From the NCBI RefSeq assembly GCF_033115175.1, contig NC_084850.1, positions 108,483,939 through 108,547,938 on the forward strand: a DNA stretch of 64,000 nt. Direction: 5' to 3'. Positions within the stretch are counted from its first letter, which is position 1. Each line of letters starts with the position of its first letter. This DNA is from Lepus europaeus (taxonomy: Eukaryota > Chordata > Mammalia > Lagomorpha > Leporidae). Positions 55,387 to 64,000 of this stretch are shown here, one piece after another. A program made the position numbers and the translations under genes. The notes below the pieces were generated by a model. It was not told the DNA's origin. It ran no database searches and was given only the letters and a program-made list of their open reading frames with translations.

Positions 55387-55690
55387 TTTTATTTATTTAT
55401 TTGAGAGACAGTGAGTGAGGCAGAGAGAGAGAGCAGGGCAGGGGGTGGGGTCCTATCTGCTGGCCCACTCTCCAAATGCCTGCAATGGCCAGGGCTGGAG
55501 CCAGAAGGCAGGACTGCCAGCCAGGTCTTGTATATGAATGGCAGGAATCCAGCTACTTGCCATTGCTGCTGCTTTCTAGAGTTTGCACTGGGCAGGGAGC
55601 TGAAGTCAGGAGTTACAGCAAGGAACTGAACCCAGGTACTCTGATATGGGAAGATAGACTTCTACCCTATGAGTCTACCCTAATGCTCTC
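55387..55690 (-). mobile_element. C-SINE, old subfamily
   Basis: The tail is 'tttttatttatttatttgag', body blocks 'ggaggcagga'-type have decayed, and the head region is 'tctaccctaatgctctc'. Confidence 0.85.
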
Positions 55691-56780
55691 CAGCCACGCC
55701 TTTGTTTTTTCCCACTGGCCCTCGTTGCCTTCACCTGATGGTGGCAGCCAGGCAACAGGGGCAAGGTAACTACAACCTTTGGCTTCTGAAACCACTTGGT
55801 TTCAGTAGTTGGGAAAGGAAGAATGCTGACCATGAGGACAATAATCAACTGGAGACATTCAAGAACCCTTAGAGTGTTCCTAGGGTGGCCTGCTGGGGCA
55901 GAGAACATCGTGGCTGCTGAAGGTTTTGCCACTGTGCCCAATCCCCATGAAACTCTCACCCACCTGAAATGGAAGAAGGCCTGGGTGGTGGTGAAGGGAG
56001 AAACAGCGGCTACTGACATAGAATCGGTGGACTTTGTGGCCACGGAAAGAGCTATAACTGGAGCCTGAGGAAAGATTCCCTTAGTCACTAGGTGGTGTAG
56101 CAAGGGGGAAAGCATTTATCGCTCTCTTTGTCCCCAAGATCTAGCACTGTAGTTTTGTGAAAAAAATCACATGGTCCACCTGAGTCAGGCAGCAGCTGCA
56201 ATTGGCATGACGTCCCTGCTGCTGGGTTTAGCATCCCCAGCCTTACGTTATGAAAACGGAAACACTCATGTGGGCATGGCTGGATCTGAATTCTTTTCCT
56301 GTGATGCTGCCTTCGCATCAGCAGGACTGTTCAGCTGAGCCTCACACCTCATCTCCTTTCTCATACGCACACCAACACGATCTTGGATTCAACCTACTGA
56401 GAATTCAGGCATGGAGCTCTTGGCCCTGGGTTCCCCAACTGTGGAGCAACTCACTGTGCACATGGTCTCCAAGTAGGCCCACTGCCCTACTCCATAAAAC
56501 TCAGGCCTGGGAACCAGAGTGCTCATGCAGATGCCTCTGCTGTTTGCTATACCATCTTACTGATTTCCTTGTCTGCTTTCAGCACCCATGGATGGCAAAT
56601 TTACTCCACCCCAACTCCAGAGGGAGAACTAGGAGAACAAGGCAAGATAAGACATTACCTTCGTGAAGAATTATATTCTAAAAGGGCTCCTTCCTCCTTT
56701 TCCTTTCTATTTTTAATAATGCCCCCTCTTCTTCTTTTGTTCACTCATTATAAATCATTTATTTAAAACACACTCAATCT
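55691..56780. other. Unassigned block, possible decayed retrocopy
   Basis: On the + strand, a 90-codon frame (55796-56068) is followed by further open segments in the same direction, as in MVHLSQAAAAIGMTS near 56170. A 'ttgtctgctttcag' motif lies at 56569-56582. I do not recognise the protein, and stops break it. Low-complexity frames on the - strand overlap it. Confidence 0.3.
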
Positions 56781-57084
56781 TGGGGGACGGCATTGTGATG
56801 CAGCAGGTTAAGCCACCGCTTGCAACACCAGCATCCCATATCAGAACAGTAGTTTGGGTTCCAGCTGCTCTGCCAACATGCCGGAGAAAGCGCTGGAAGA
56901 TGGTCCAAGTGCTTGGACCCCTGCCACCTATGTAGGAGACCTCAATGGAGCTCTGGTCTCCTGGCTTTAGCCCGGTTCAGCCCTGGCTGTTGTGGTCATT
57001 TGGGAAGTGAACCAGCAGACAGAAGATCTCTGTCTCTCCTTCTCTGTAACTCTTTCAAATAACTAAATAAATCTTTTTAAAAAG
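56781..57084 (+). mobile_element. C-SINE with internal deletion
   Basis: Head 'tgggggacggcattgtgatg'. About 30 bp is missing between 'ccagctgctc' and 'tgccaacatgcc'. The tail is 'aaataactaaataaatc'. Confidence 0.9.
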
Positions 57085-57163
57085 AAATTGCATTTTAGCA
57101 TAGCTAGAAAATTTTAAGATTGTAAATTGTGTAAGTTTTTTTTTTTTTTTAAAGCTCCCTGGA

Positions 57164-57519
57164 GGCCTGCGCCATGGCGTACGTAGTAGGTTAATCCTCT
57201 GCCTGTGGCTCCGGCATCCCATGTGGGCACCGGTTCTAGTCCTGGCTGCTCCTCTTCCAACCCAGCTCTCTGCTGTGGCCTGAGAAAGCAGTAGAAGACA
57301 GCTCAATTCATTGGGCCCTTGCACCTGCATGGGAGACAGGGAAGAAGTACCTGGCTCCTGGCTCCTGGGTTCGGATTGGCACAGCTCAAGCCGTTGCGGC
57401 CATTTGGGGAGTGAACCAACGGAAGGAAGACCTTTCTTTCTGTCTCTCCCTCTTACTGTCTGTAACTCTACCTCCCAAATAAATAAATAAAAATCTTAAA
57501 AAAAAAAAACAAAAAACAA
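57164..57519 (+). mobile_element. C-SINE, intermediate subgroup
   Basis: It combines a young-like 5' part ('aggttaatcctctgcctgtg') with an older-type body and tail. 'ctccctgga' at 57155-57163 and 57520-57528 flanks it. A small 'ctggctcctggctcctgg' duplication lies inside. Confidence 0.93.
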
Positions 57520-57603
57520 CTCCCTGGAAATATTATCAAGCCCAGAAACCAAAATGGTTAAAACATTTGACACTTTCATCTTTGAAGTTTTAAGTATTTC
57601 TTC

Positions 57604-57657
57604 TTTTTTTTTTTAAAAAAAAATTATTTATTTATTTAAAAGGCAGGGTGATGAAGA
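57604..57657 (-). mobile_element. C-SINE tail fragment
   Basis: Only T/A-rich tail and 'tttaaaaggcagggtgatga' are present, so this is an extremely 5'-truncated insertion. Confidence 0.7.
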
Positions 57658-57699
57658 AAGTTGATTGGTTATTAGGTGGATAAATATGAGACTTAGAGC

Positions 57700-57905
57700 T
57701 TTGAAATGATAATAATGTGAAGATTTATAATCACTTATTGTTTTAAACTCTTTGCAAATGTTAACTCATTTATTCTTCACAATCATTCTGAGATGAATAC
57801 TATCACAGTTGAAGAAAATGAGGCCCAGAGAACTTACTGAAGAGAGTTGATAGCGCCCAGTAGAGCTAGAATTTCAATCTAAACAGTCTGATTTCAGAGG
57901 CTGTG
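57700..57905 (-). mobile_element. MIR element
   Basis: 'ttaactcatttattcttcac', 'gaagaaaatgaggcccagag' and 'gagctagaatttcaatctaa' read as reverse-complement MIR. Confidence 0.85.
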
Positions 57906-57959
57906 CTATGGGGGAAAACAAAAAGAGATGATTAATATTGTGGTTAAAAACAATGTTTT

Positions 57960-58285
57960 TTTTTTTTCTTTGTCAAACCATTTTGTTTCGTTCCTAGGCA
58001 GAAAGAAAATGGTATTTCCCAGCTCTCTGGTCTTTAAATAGGCAGTGTGACTAATCTGGCTAATGGAATATTGGCAGATATAAAAAACTTCAGAGTGTTG
58101 GCTTTCCAAGCGGAAGGAGCTTGGATCTCTGAGTTACTACTACAGGAGAATAGCCCCATCCCCAATCAGATATATCTTTAGGAATTCTGTGGGCAACAGA
58201 AATAAAAACTCTTACTGGGTTAAGTCACTGAGATGTTAGAGTTTGTTATGGTAAGCTGGTGGATATTATACTAACAGAAATATAT
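57960..58285 (+). mobile_element. Ancient repeat, relative of the 50440 element
   Basis: 'atctggctaatggaatattg' and the end 'ggtggatattatactaacag' parallel the blocks at 50490 and 51150. Confidence 0.4.
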
Positions 58286-58289
58286 TAAA

Positions 58290-58730
58290 TATTTTTAAAT
58301 CATGAAATATTTCAACAATTACTAACAAGCATATCTGTTTTCCCAGATTTCAAAGATATTAATATTGTTGCATTTTCTTTAGGTATTTCAAGAAATTTAT
58401 AATAACTAATAACCAACAAAGCATCACCTCATCCTTGACCCCACCCTAGAAGGAACTACTGTCCTGAAAGTTGTGGATCTCAACCTCAGTTGCATTTTTA
58501 CTTTTACTATAATAAATTTAAAATGGATAGAAATGTATCAGAACATCGCTTTTTCCAATTTGTATTGTGATGTATATGTGTTGGCACATATAGCTGTAAT
58601 TAATTTGGTTAGGTAGAAATACAGTAATTTGCTTATCCATTCTCCTACTTGGGAGACACTTAAGATTGTTCTTATTTTTTTGCTTCTACAAGCAACGCTG
58701 CAATGAACTTCCTTGTCAGGAAGGTCTCTC
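58290..58730 (-). mobile_element. Ancient L1 relic
   Basis: 'cttatccattctcctacttg' through 'caacgctgcaatgaacttcc' is the reverse complement of L1 3' sequence. The left part is weak. Confidence 0.55.
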
Positions 58731-59349
58731 TGAGGATTTTCTCATTTCAGCTGATCCCTGAAGCAGACGCCAGCCAAGGGAAGAGGCAGGAAACAAGTAT
58801 TTCAAGTACCTGGAAACAGTGGACAAGGCACACGGTGGGAAGGAATGGCACGGACTAGGCCCAGAGAGCTACCGTGTAAGTGAGGGAAAGAGTGGGAGGA
58901 GATGGAGTAGATGAAGAAGCAGGCAAGGGCTACAGTGCTCAAGTCTGTAGAGGCCACAGTGAAATGTCTGGGTTTATTCTAAATGCCACACTGTTCACGT
59001 GTTTTCATTTTTTCCAGGCTGGAGAAACCATGCCCACAACATTGCCAGTTCCTTCCCTCAGCGTCACTATGAACGTCTCTTCTGTTGAATGAATGCAGTC
59101 ACTGCTTTTGCTCTCCATTTTGGAGGAACTGATGGCAAGAGCTTACAAAAAGTTTCAGTTCCTTTCCTGCCCTTTTTGGGTCTGAGGGACAGCTGTATAC
59201 TTAAAAATGAAACCAGATGTATCACGTTTTTCCATCAAAGGGACTTAAAAGGAAATGCCCATTTATTCTTCTCCATATTTTGTAATCAATTTGTTGCTTC
59301 TTTTGACAAAATCAGATTGACTTCGTGAACGATCTAAAGCATTTGGGTT
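58731..59349. other. Ancient repeat followed by unassigned sequence
   Basis: 58731-58985 resembles the repeat at 49985. The rest has no recognised element. Its frames are short. Confidence 0.4.
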
Positions 59350-59672
59350 GGGGCCAGTGTTGTGGTACAGGGGGTCAAGCTGCTGCTTGGGACACCCGCA
59401 TCCAATGTCAGAGTGCTGGTTCCAGTCCTGCCTACTCTGCTCTCATTCCAGCTTCCTGCTAAAGCACTTGGAAAAGCAGCAGATGATGGACCCAAGTACT
59501 GGGTCCCTGTGACCCACTAGAAGACCTCGATAGAGCTCTGGGCTCCTGGCTTCAGCCTGGCCCAGCCTCTACTGTTGAGGGTATTTGGTGAGTGAACCAG
59601 CAGATGGAAGATCTCTATCCTTCTCTCTACCCCTCTGTCACTCTGCTTTTCGAATAAATGAATGTTTTTAAA
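59350..59672 (+). mobile_element. C-SINE
   Basis: Head 'ggggccagtgttgtggtaca', 'tgctggttccagtcc' B region and a tail 'cgaataaatgaatgtt'. Confidence 0.91.
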
Positions 59673-59689
59673 AACTTCAATAAGACAAG

Positions 59690-60700
59690 TGAAGGCAATT
59701 GCAAAACATTGATTCTAGTTAACATAAAAAAAATGTTCCCTATCAAGTGAATAACCACAATAAGATATAACCTCACACCTGTTAGAATACTATTTATCAA
59801 AAAGACAAAACAAGAGTTGAGTGTGTGGAGAAAAGGGAACCATTGCACATGTTTGGTGAGAATGCAAATTAGTACAGCCATTTTGGAAAGCAGTATAGAG
59901 CTTCTTCAAAAAATTAAAAATACAATTATTGTATGATCCAGTAATTCCATTTCTAGGTATAAAGATACAATGGAATTGAGATCGTGTTGGCAAGAAATTC
60001 CCATGTATATCCCAGCATTATTCACAACAGCAAAGATAGAGTAGTAACCTAAGAGCTCATCAACAGATGAATGGATTAAGAAAGGTGGCATACAAATATA
60101 TACACAATGGACTACTATTCAGCCTTATGAAAGATGGAAATTCTATCATTTGAGACAATATGGATGAATCCGAAGGACACTATTTTAAGTAAGATGAGCC
60201 AGGCACAGAAAGAGAAATACCACATGATCCCACTTACACGTGGAATGTAATAAAGTTGAGCTTGGGGCCAGAGTTGTGGCATAACAGGTTAAGCCACACT
60301 AATTTGAGTGCCTGCTGGTCTGCTTTGGATCCAGCACGCTGTTAATAACCTGGGAAGGCAGTAGAGGATGGCCCAAGTGTTTGGGCCCCTGTACTCAGAT
60401 GGGAGACCAGGATGAAGCTCCTGGGTTCTGGCTTTGGCCCAGCATCAGCCATTGCAGCCATCTAGGGGAGTGAACCAGTGGATGGAAGATCTCTCTCTGT
60501 CTCCCTGTCTTTCTGTAACTGACTTTCAAAATAAATAAATCTTTAAAAGGAAAAAAAAAAAAACCAGAGAAATAAGGATGTGAGATAATGAATTATTAGC
60601 CTGATCTGCGCATTTCACAACGCAAACATGTGCTGAAATATCATTTGTACCCCATAAATAACTGTATATACAATTATCAATGGTCATTTACAAATTTCAA
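59690..60700 (+). mobile_element. L1 3' region, SINE inserted
   Basis: 59755-60255 carries ORF2-end and 3'-UTR blocks ('tgatccagtaattccatttc', 'tggactactattcagcctta', 'ccacatgatcccacttacac'). The last about 130 bp of the element follows the SINE at 60263-60560. Confidence 0.8.
60263..60560 (+). mobile_element. C-SINE inside L1
   Basis: Head 'tggggccagagttgtggcat', a deletion around the B box, and a tail 'aaataaataaatcttt' with A-rich end. Confidence 0.91.
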
Positions 60701-61689
60701 AAAAATTTCTTTCTGCTCCCTGAGGTAGCTGACATAGGAATTAATGACAGTCTCTGCCTCCCAGCACCGTCCCTGCAGCAGGTATAAATAAACCCAATGA
60801 TGGTATTATGTGTAAATGTGCTTTAGGATCACAAAGGAGGAGAAAATGTTTAGACCCTGGAGGTCACACCTTCGGAACACCGGTGAAAAGCTTTAAAGAA
60901 CAAGTCATTCTAACTGGCCAATGGGAGTATCCTAGCCTTAAGGGAACAGCCCGAGCACCTCTACCACCTGCGAGGGACGAAACTGGGGAAAAACAGGCTG
61001 GGAAAGGATCGCAGCAATTAATGCGCATCGGCTGCACACTGGAAGCACCCAGGAACCAAGCCCAGACTTCTCTCCAGATCAACTGTCTCAATCTACGCGC
61101 AGCAGGACCCACAGGCCTATGCGTGTTATGAAATCGCCTGAGGGCTTAAGAAGTGCAAGGCTACGTTAAGGATCAGCGTTTTAAAAGAGGAGCAAAATAC
61201 CAGACGTGGTGTTTTGGTTTTTTTTTTTTTTTTTTTTTGGAGGGGGAGGGAACTGGAGGCAGGCAGAGAAAGCCCTCAAAGGACAGGGCGGCTACTCTAA
61301 GAGCAGAGACAAAAACAGTGCAAGTCTGCAGGCGAGGGTGTAGGACGGGCTGTTTCTGTGTTGTACTGACCGGATTTGGGGGATGGTAACGGACTCAGCA
61401 AACACCCAGCTCAATGGAAAGTTCAGCTAGTCTGCCGGCAGCTCAGTCCCTACGCCCAATCATATTTTCTCTCCCATTTTCCCACAGCTTAAAAAAAAAT
61501 AAAAAAGGGACGGGAACGTCCTCCCACGCAAAACGCCTAGGTCGTCTATGGGAGGAGCAAAGTCTTGAGAAATCACAAGCGCCCGGCCCCGACGATTTCT
61601 CCACGACTCCAGAAGCGTAACTCACGAACACCCAGGCCAGGCCCCCTCCGTGGGGGTAAAGTGCCCCGCTTAGAGAGCGCTGATCCATT
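60701..61689. other. MED14 upstream flank
   Basis: No gene is visible. GC content rises gradually towards the CpG island. It holds a 20-T run near 61219-61238 and 'ggccaatggg' (61,0 kb region, 60916-60925), a CCAAT box that is probably too far upstream to be core promoter. Confidence 0.5.
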
Positions 61690-62007
61690 CCTTAAGGCAA
61701 CTTGTGACCTTTACAACGCCTGGGGCTGCTGCGGCGGGCGACAGCGCGGGCGGGGCCACGAGTGACGTTCACGGTGACGAGACCGGCTGAGTCCTCACCC
61801 CGCTTCCGGCAGCGCGCGAAGCTCTCTTCCGCCTTTTCACCCACGCACCGGCTCCGCCCCACTCCCACGCGCCTCACGGGCTCCCGCCGGGTCCCGCACG
61901 CGCTACGGCGCAGGACTGCCGGGAGAACCGGCTCAGGTTGCTCGCGGCAGGCTTCCTGCGGGTTGTCCTTCCGCCCCGCCCCCCGACTTCCGGTCTCGGC
62001 CGTCAAC

Positions 62008-62043
62008 ATGGACGCCGCGGCTGCCGGGCAGAGCTGCCTCTGA
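62008..62043 (+). CDS. Possible 11-codon upstream ORF in the MED14 leader
   Basis: The ATG at 62008 has A at -3 and G at +4, a good initiation context. It encodes MDAAAAGQSCL, then TGA at 62041-62043. It ends 274 bases before the MED14 start codon, which leaves room for reinitiation. It matters only if transcription starts upstream of 62008; if it does, it could damp MED14 translation. No conservation evidence is available here. Confidence 0.35.
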   Translation: MDAAAAGQSCL

Positions 62044-62317
62044 GCAGTCGCGGAGGCGCAGCTTCCCGGCTGCCGCCGCCCTGCTTCCCCGCCCTCCTTG
62101 CCTCCCCCGCCCCTCGCTTCTCTCCCTGGGGCCAGCGGCTCGTTGCTACATGGGGGCGGGCCTCTGCGGGCGGAGCACGGCTTCCTGTTCAGAGGCTTCC
62201 CGGCGGTAGGCGGCGGCTGCTGCTCTGCCCGCGCCCGCCTAGGCGCGGTGACCGAGTGCCCGGGAGGCTCCAGGGCCACATCTTGCGCCGCAGCGCCGAG
62301 CCCATCCCTGTGCCGCC

Positions 62318-62532
62318 ATGGCCCCAGTACAGCTGGAGAACCATCAGCTGGTCCCGCCTGGAGGCGGCGGCGGAGGCGGCGGCGGCCCGGCTTCAGCTCC
62401 GGCTCCTCCTCCCCCTGGAGCCGCCGTGGCGGCTGCCGCTGCGGCTGCGGCTAGCCCTGGCTATCGACTGAGCACTCTCATCGAATTTCTGCTCCACCGG
62501 GCCTACTCAGAGCTCATGGTGTTAACGGACCT
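62318..62532 (+). CDS. MED14: MED14 exon 1 coding part (Mediator subunit 14, N-terminus)
   Basis: MED14 (CRSP2/TRAP170) is the scaffold of the nuclear Mediator complex. It ties the head, middle and tail modules together and is needed for activator-driven RNA polymerase II transcription. The exon gives 71 codons plus two bases. The start MAPVQLENHQLVPP is diagnostic. Then come Gly 15-23, a Pro/Ala linker, Ala 38-45 and the conserved helix start SPGYRLSTLIEFLLHR (46-61). It ends YSELMVLTD plus the first two bases of a Leu codon. The ATG sits in GCCGCCATGG, an optimal context, and the donor GTAAGT follows directly at 62533. The residue before YSEL is Ala; my recollection is that human has Thr. 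The LTDL at the end would form an LxxLL motif if exon 2 begins with Leu. The remaining exons lie outside the window. Confidence 0.97.
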
Positions 62533-64000
62533 GTAAGTGCCGCGAAACCCCTGCTTGCTTCGCAGCCCTCTCTTCCCGCCCAACTGATTGAGAGAGGTTT
62601 GCGCCTCCCTCTCGTCAAAGGGCTACCGTGTGTCTCCCCGGCGCTGCTTAGTGTAGAATTTCAGAACTCGAGGGGTTCGTACAGTGGAGGTGGCTGAAAA
62701 GCTTTGTATTGCGGGGGGGGGTCTTTCTGCAGAGCAAGCAACGGAGACTCGTTAATTTTGCGTGTTGTTAACACTTAGACTGAAAATTGTCTTTGGGATT
62801 TTTGTCCGAGTTGGAAGCTTTTTAAGCCTAAAGCTCAAGATTAGAGTTCAGGGTTTAAGCAATTAAAAAAAAAAAAAAAATCCCAAAGACGGGCAGTCTG
62901 TTTTACAGCCTCTTGACAATACGTTTCAAATGTAGACTGTAATTGCTTGTAAGTTTGAACGCAGGAGGTTGTATATAAAATAATCCAACATTTTGGGTTC
63001 GAGATAACTTTTTTTTTCCCCTGGAAGGTTTTGAGTGTTGGAAGTCCTCATGAGTTTAGTGTGTGTACAATATTTTTTGTAGCCAATCTGCTGTTACTTC
63101 TTGGAAAATGAAGGGAATTTGTAAATCACCTAGTTACCTATGAAGTGCCTTGGGGCATGATTAGGGTGGTAATCCCTCCAGAATAGGATCAGAATATACT
63201 AACGATTTTCAATGTATGAAGAAAAGGCACTGTAAAATTTTGGGGCTCTGTTTTCCATCTTATAACCCAGGTTCAGAATTAAATTTTTAATCTAGATGAC
63301 TTTTTATCTCTCATCTATTCTAAGATTACAGATAAGGGGGTTTATTGAAATACATGAGTATGTAGATACTAGACTGTACAGTGTACAGTAATTGGTTACT
63401 AGAAGCTTAACATTTGTTTGCAGATGCCTAAAAGAATTAAAATAGGTTCCATTTCTGTAAAACATTCACACTGAGTTTTGATGTACTGTACTTTATTGAA
63501 TGGGACAGAAGGAGGTAAAGAAGCGTACCTCTCTGGCTAGTGAGAAATGTAAATAGTTGTCATTGTTGAAATGATTTTAGTGATACACATCTCTGCATGG
63601 CTAATTGTTGGGGCTTGTAAAAACCTAAGAGTGTCCATGAGCTGGTTCCATGCGCGTGAAGGTCACTTGCCCTGGATATAGCTGTGTGAAAAGCATGTTG
63701 AGAACTGCTGCAGTTCGTGGTTGTGTAATTAGTTTTTCCATGCAAGATTTGTAGAAATTCCTTGAATTATATCATGTTCTTTTCTTTAGGACTTGCTTAT
63801 GAAGGGAGAAACATCTGTTTTATTGTCATGGAATAAGTATTATAATTCCATGCCCTTTCTATGATTATGATTCCCATATATAACATAGGGATATATAACA
63901 CACTTCACATACTTTTAAAATGTTAATGGAAAAAATACAATTAGAAGAGAAGTTGATTTTGATGCAAGAAATTTTGAAATCCATGCAGTGACTGCTTTTA
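62533..64000 (+). other. MED14: MED14 intron 1, 5' part
   Basis: It opens with GTAAGT, a consensus donor, and is CpG-rich for the first about 100 bases. After that it is ordinary AT-rich intronic DNA with a G run (62712-62720) and an A run (62865-62880). I see no C-SINE in this 1.5 kb, in contrast to the dense load upstream, and no further exon. Confidence 0.9.

Larger units (their letters stand above)
61690..62590 (+). promoter_or_regulatory. MED14: CpG island and TATA-less promoter of MED14
   Basis: CpG-dense DNA surrounds exon 1. Visible sites are a GC box, GGGCGGGGCC (61748-61757), and a CRE-like TGACGTTCA (61763-61771). There are also ETS-type GCTTCCGG (61802-61809) and ACTTCCGG (61986-61993), the latter 15 bases before 'aacatggacg', a YY1-like context. 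No TATA box is seen. This is the usual layout of a broadly expressed gene, with initiation most likely around 61.95-62.2 kb. The start site itself cannot be read from the sequence. Confidence 0.8.

Noticed and set aside
1..62000. A novel multi-gene system hidden in the intergenic region.
   Set aside because: Both strands were read through. Apart from the MED14 exon, every longer frame falls in SINE, L1, LTR or CpG-island sequence, and no gene cluster is present.
61692..62279. A 195-codon - strand frame in the CpG island, possibly a divergent gene.
   Set aside because: High GC content removes stop codons. The product is Arg/Ala/Pro/Gly low complexity with no domain. A divergent transcript is possible but the sequence does not show a protein.
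61938..62471. A 177-codon + strand frame overlapping MED14 exon 1 in another frame.
   Set aside because: It is GC-driven, Pro/Arg/Leu-rich, out of frame with the recognised MED14 start and has no support.

Overview
The window is mammalian, almost certainly lagomorph and most likely rabbit (Oryctolagus cuniculus). The evidence is more than 50 copies of the lagomorph C-repeat SINE on both strands: a tRNA-derived, roughly 330 bp element with a 'tggcatagcgg'-type A box, a 'ggttcaagtcc'-type B box, a pyrimidine-rich (CT)n stretch and an 'aaataaataaatctt' tail. There is also one 3' end of the lagomorph L1 lineage. Nothing in the window is prokaryotic.

Only one protein-coding exon can be supported. 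At the right end, inside a CpG island (about 61.69-62.59 kb), lies exon 1 of MED14, the Mediator backbone subunit, on the + strand. The start codon is at 62318 and the splice donor follows 62532. In human, MED14 lies at Xp11.4 with USP9X as its distant upstream neighbour, so the preceding 62 kb is probably X-linked intergenic DNA 5' of MED14. From 62533 to the end is the 5' part of MED14 intron 1.

The intergenic part is layered. The oldest layer holds MIR copies (10.4, 49.8, 57.7 kb), a MER20-like hAT element (25.0 kb), two short inverted-repeat DNA elements (15.7 and 43.5 kb) and many decayed L1 pieces. The longest L1 piece is an ORF2 relic at 17.3-21.2 kb. Next come retroviral LTR elements: a MaLR-type element with internal sequence (31.5-33.7 kb), several solo LTRs, and a heavily deleted gammaretrovirus-like provirus on the - strand (43.85-45.7 kb). 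That provirus keeps its 3' LTR, an Env membrane-anchor relic and pieces of pol. The youngest layer is the C-SINEs, often nested in one another. Six belong to a young subgroup with long A tails and near-perfect target-site duplications (6.9, 13.6, 16.9, 24.1, 31.5, 36.4 kb).

A probable 3'-UTR retrocopy of an unidentified gene lies on the - strand at 45.95-47.4 kb. Two non-repetitive blocks (25.8-26.3 and 51.2-51.9 kb) are the best candidates for conserved non-coding regulatory DNA; the second carries a 14-bp palindromic CRE and a palindromic AP-1 site. I found no convincing new protein system. Open frames elsewhere are chance frames in SINEs, L1 relics or the CpG island.
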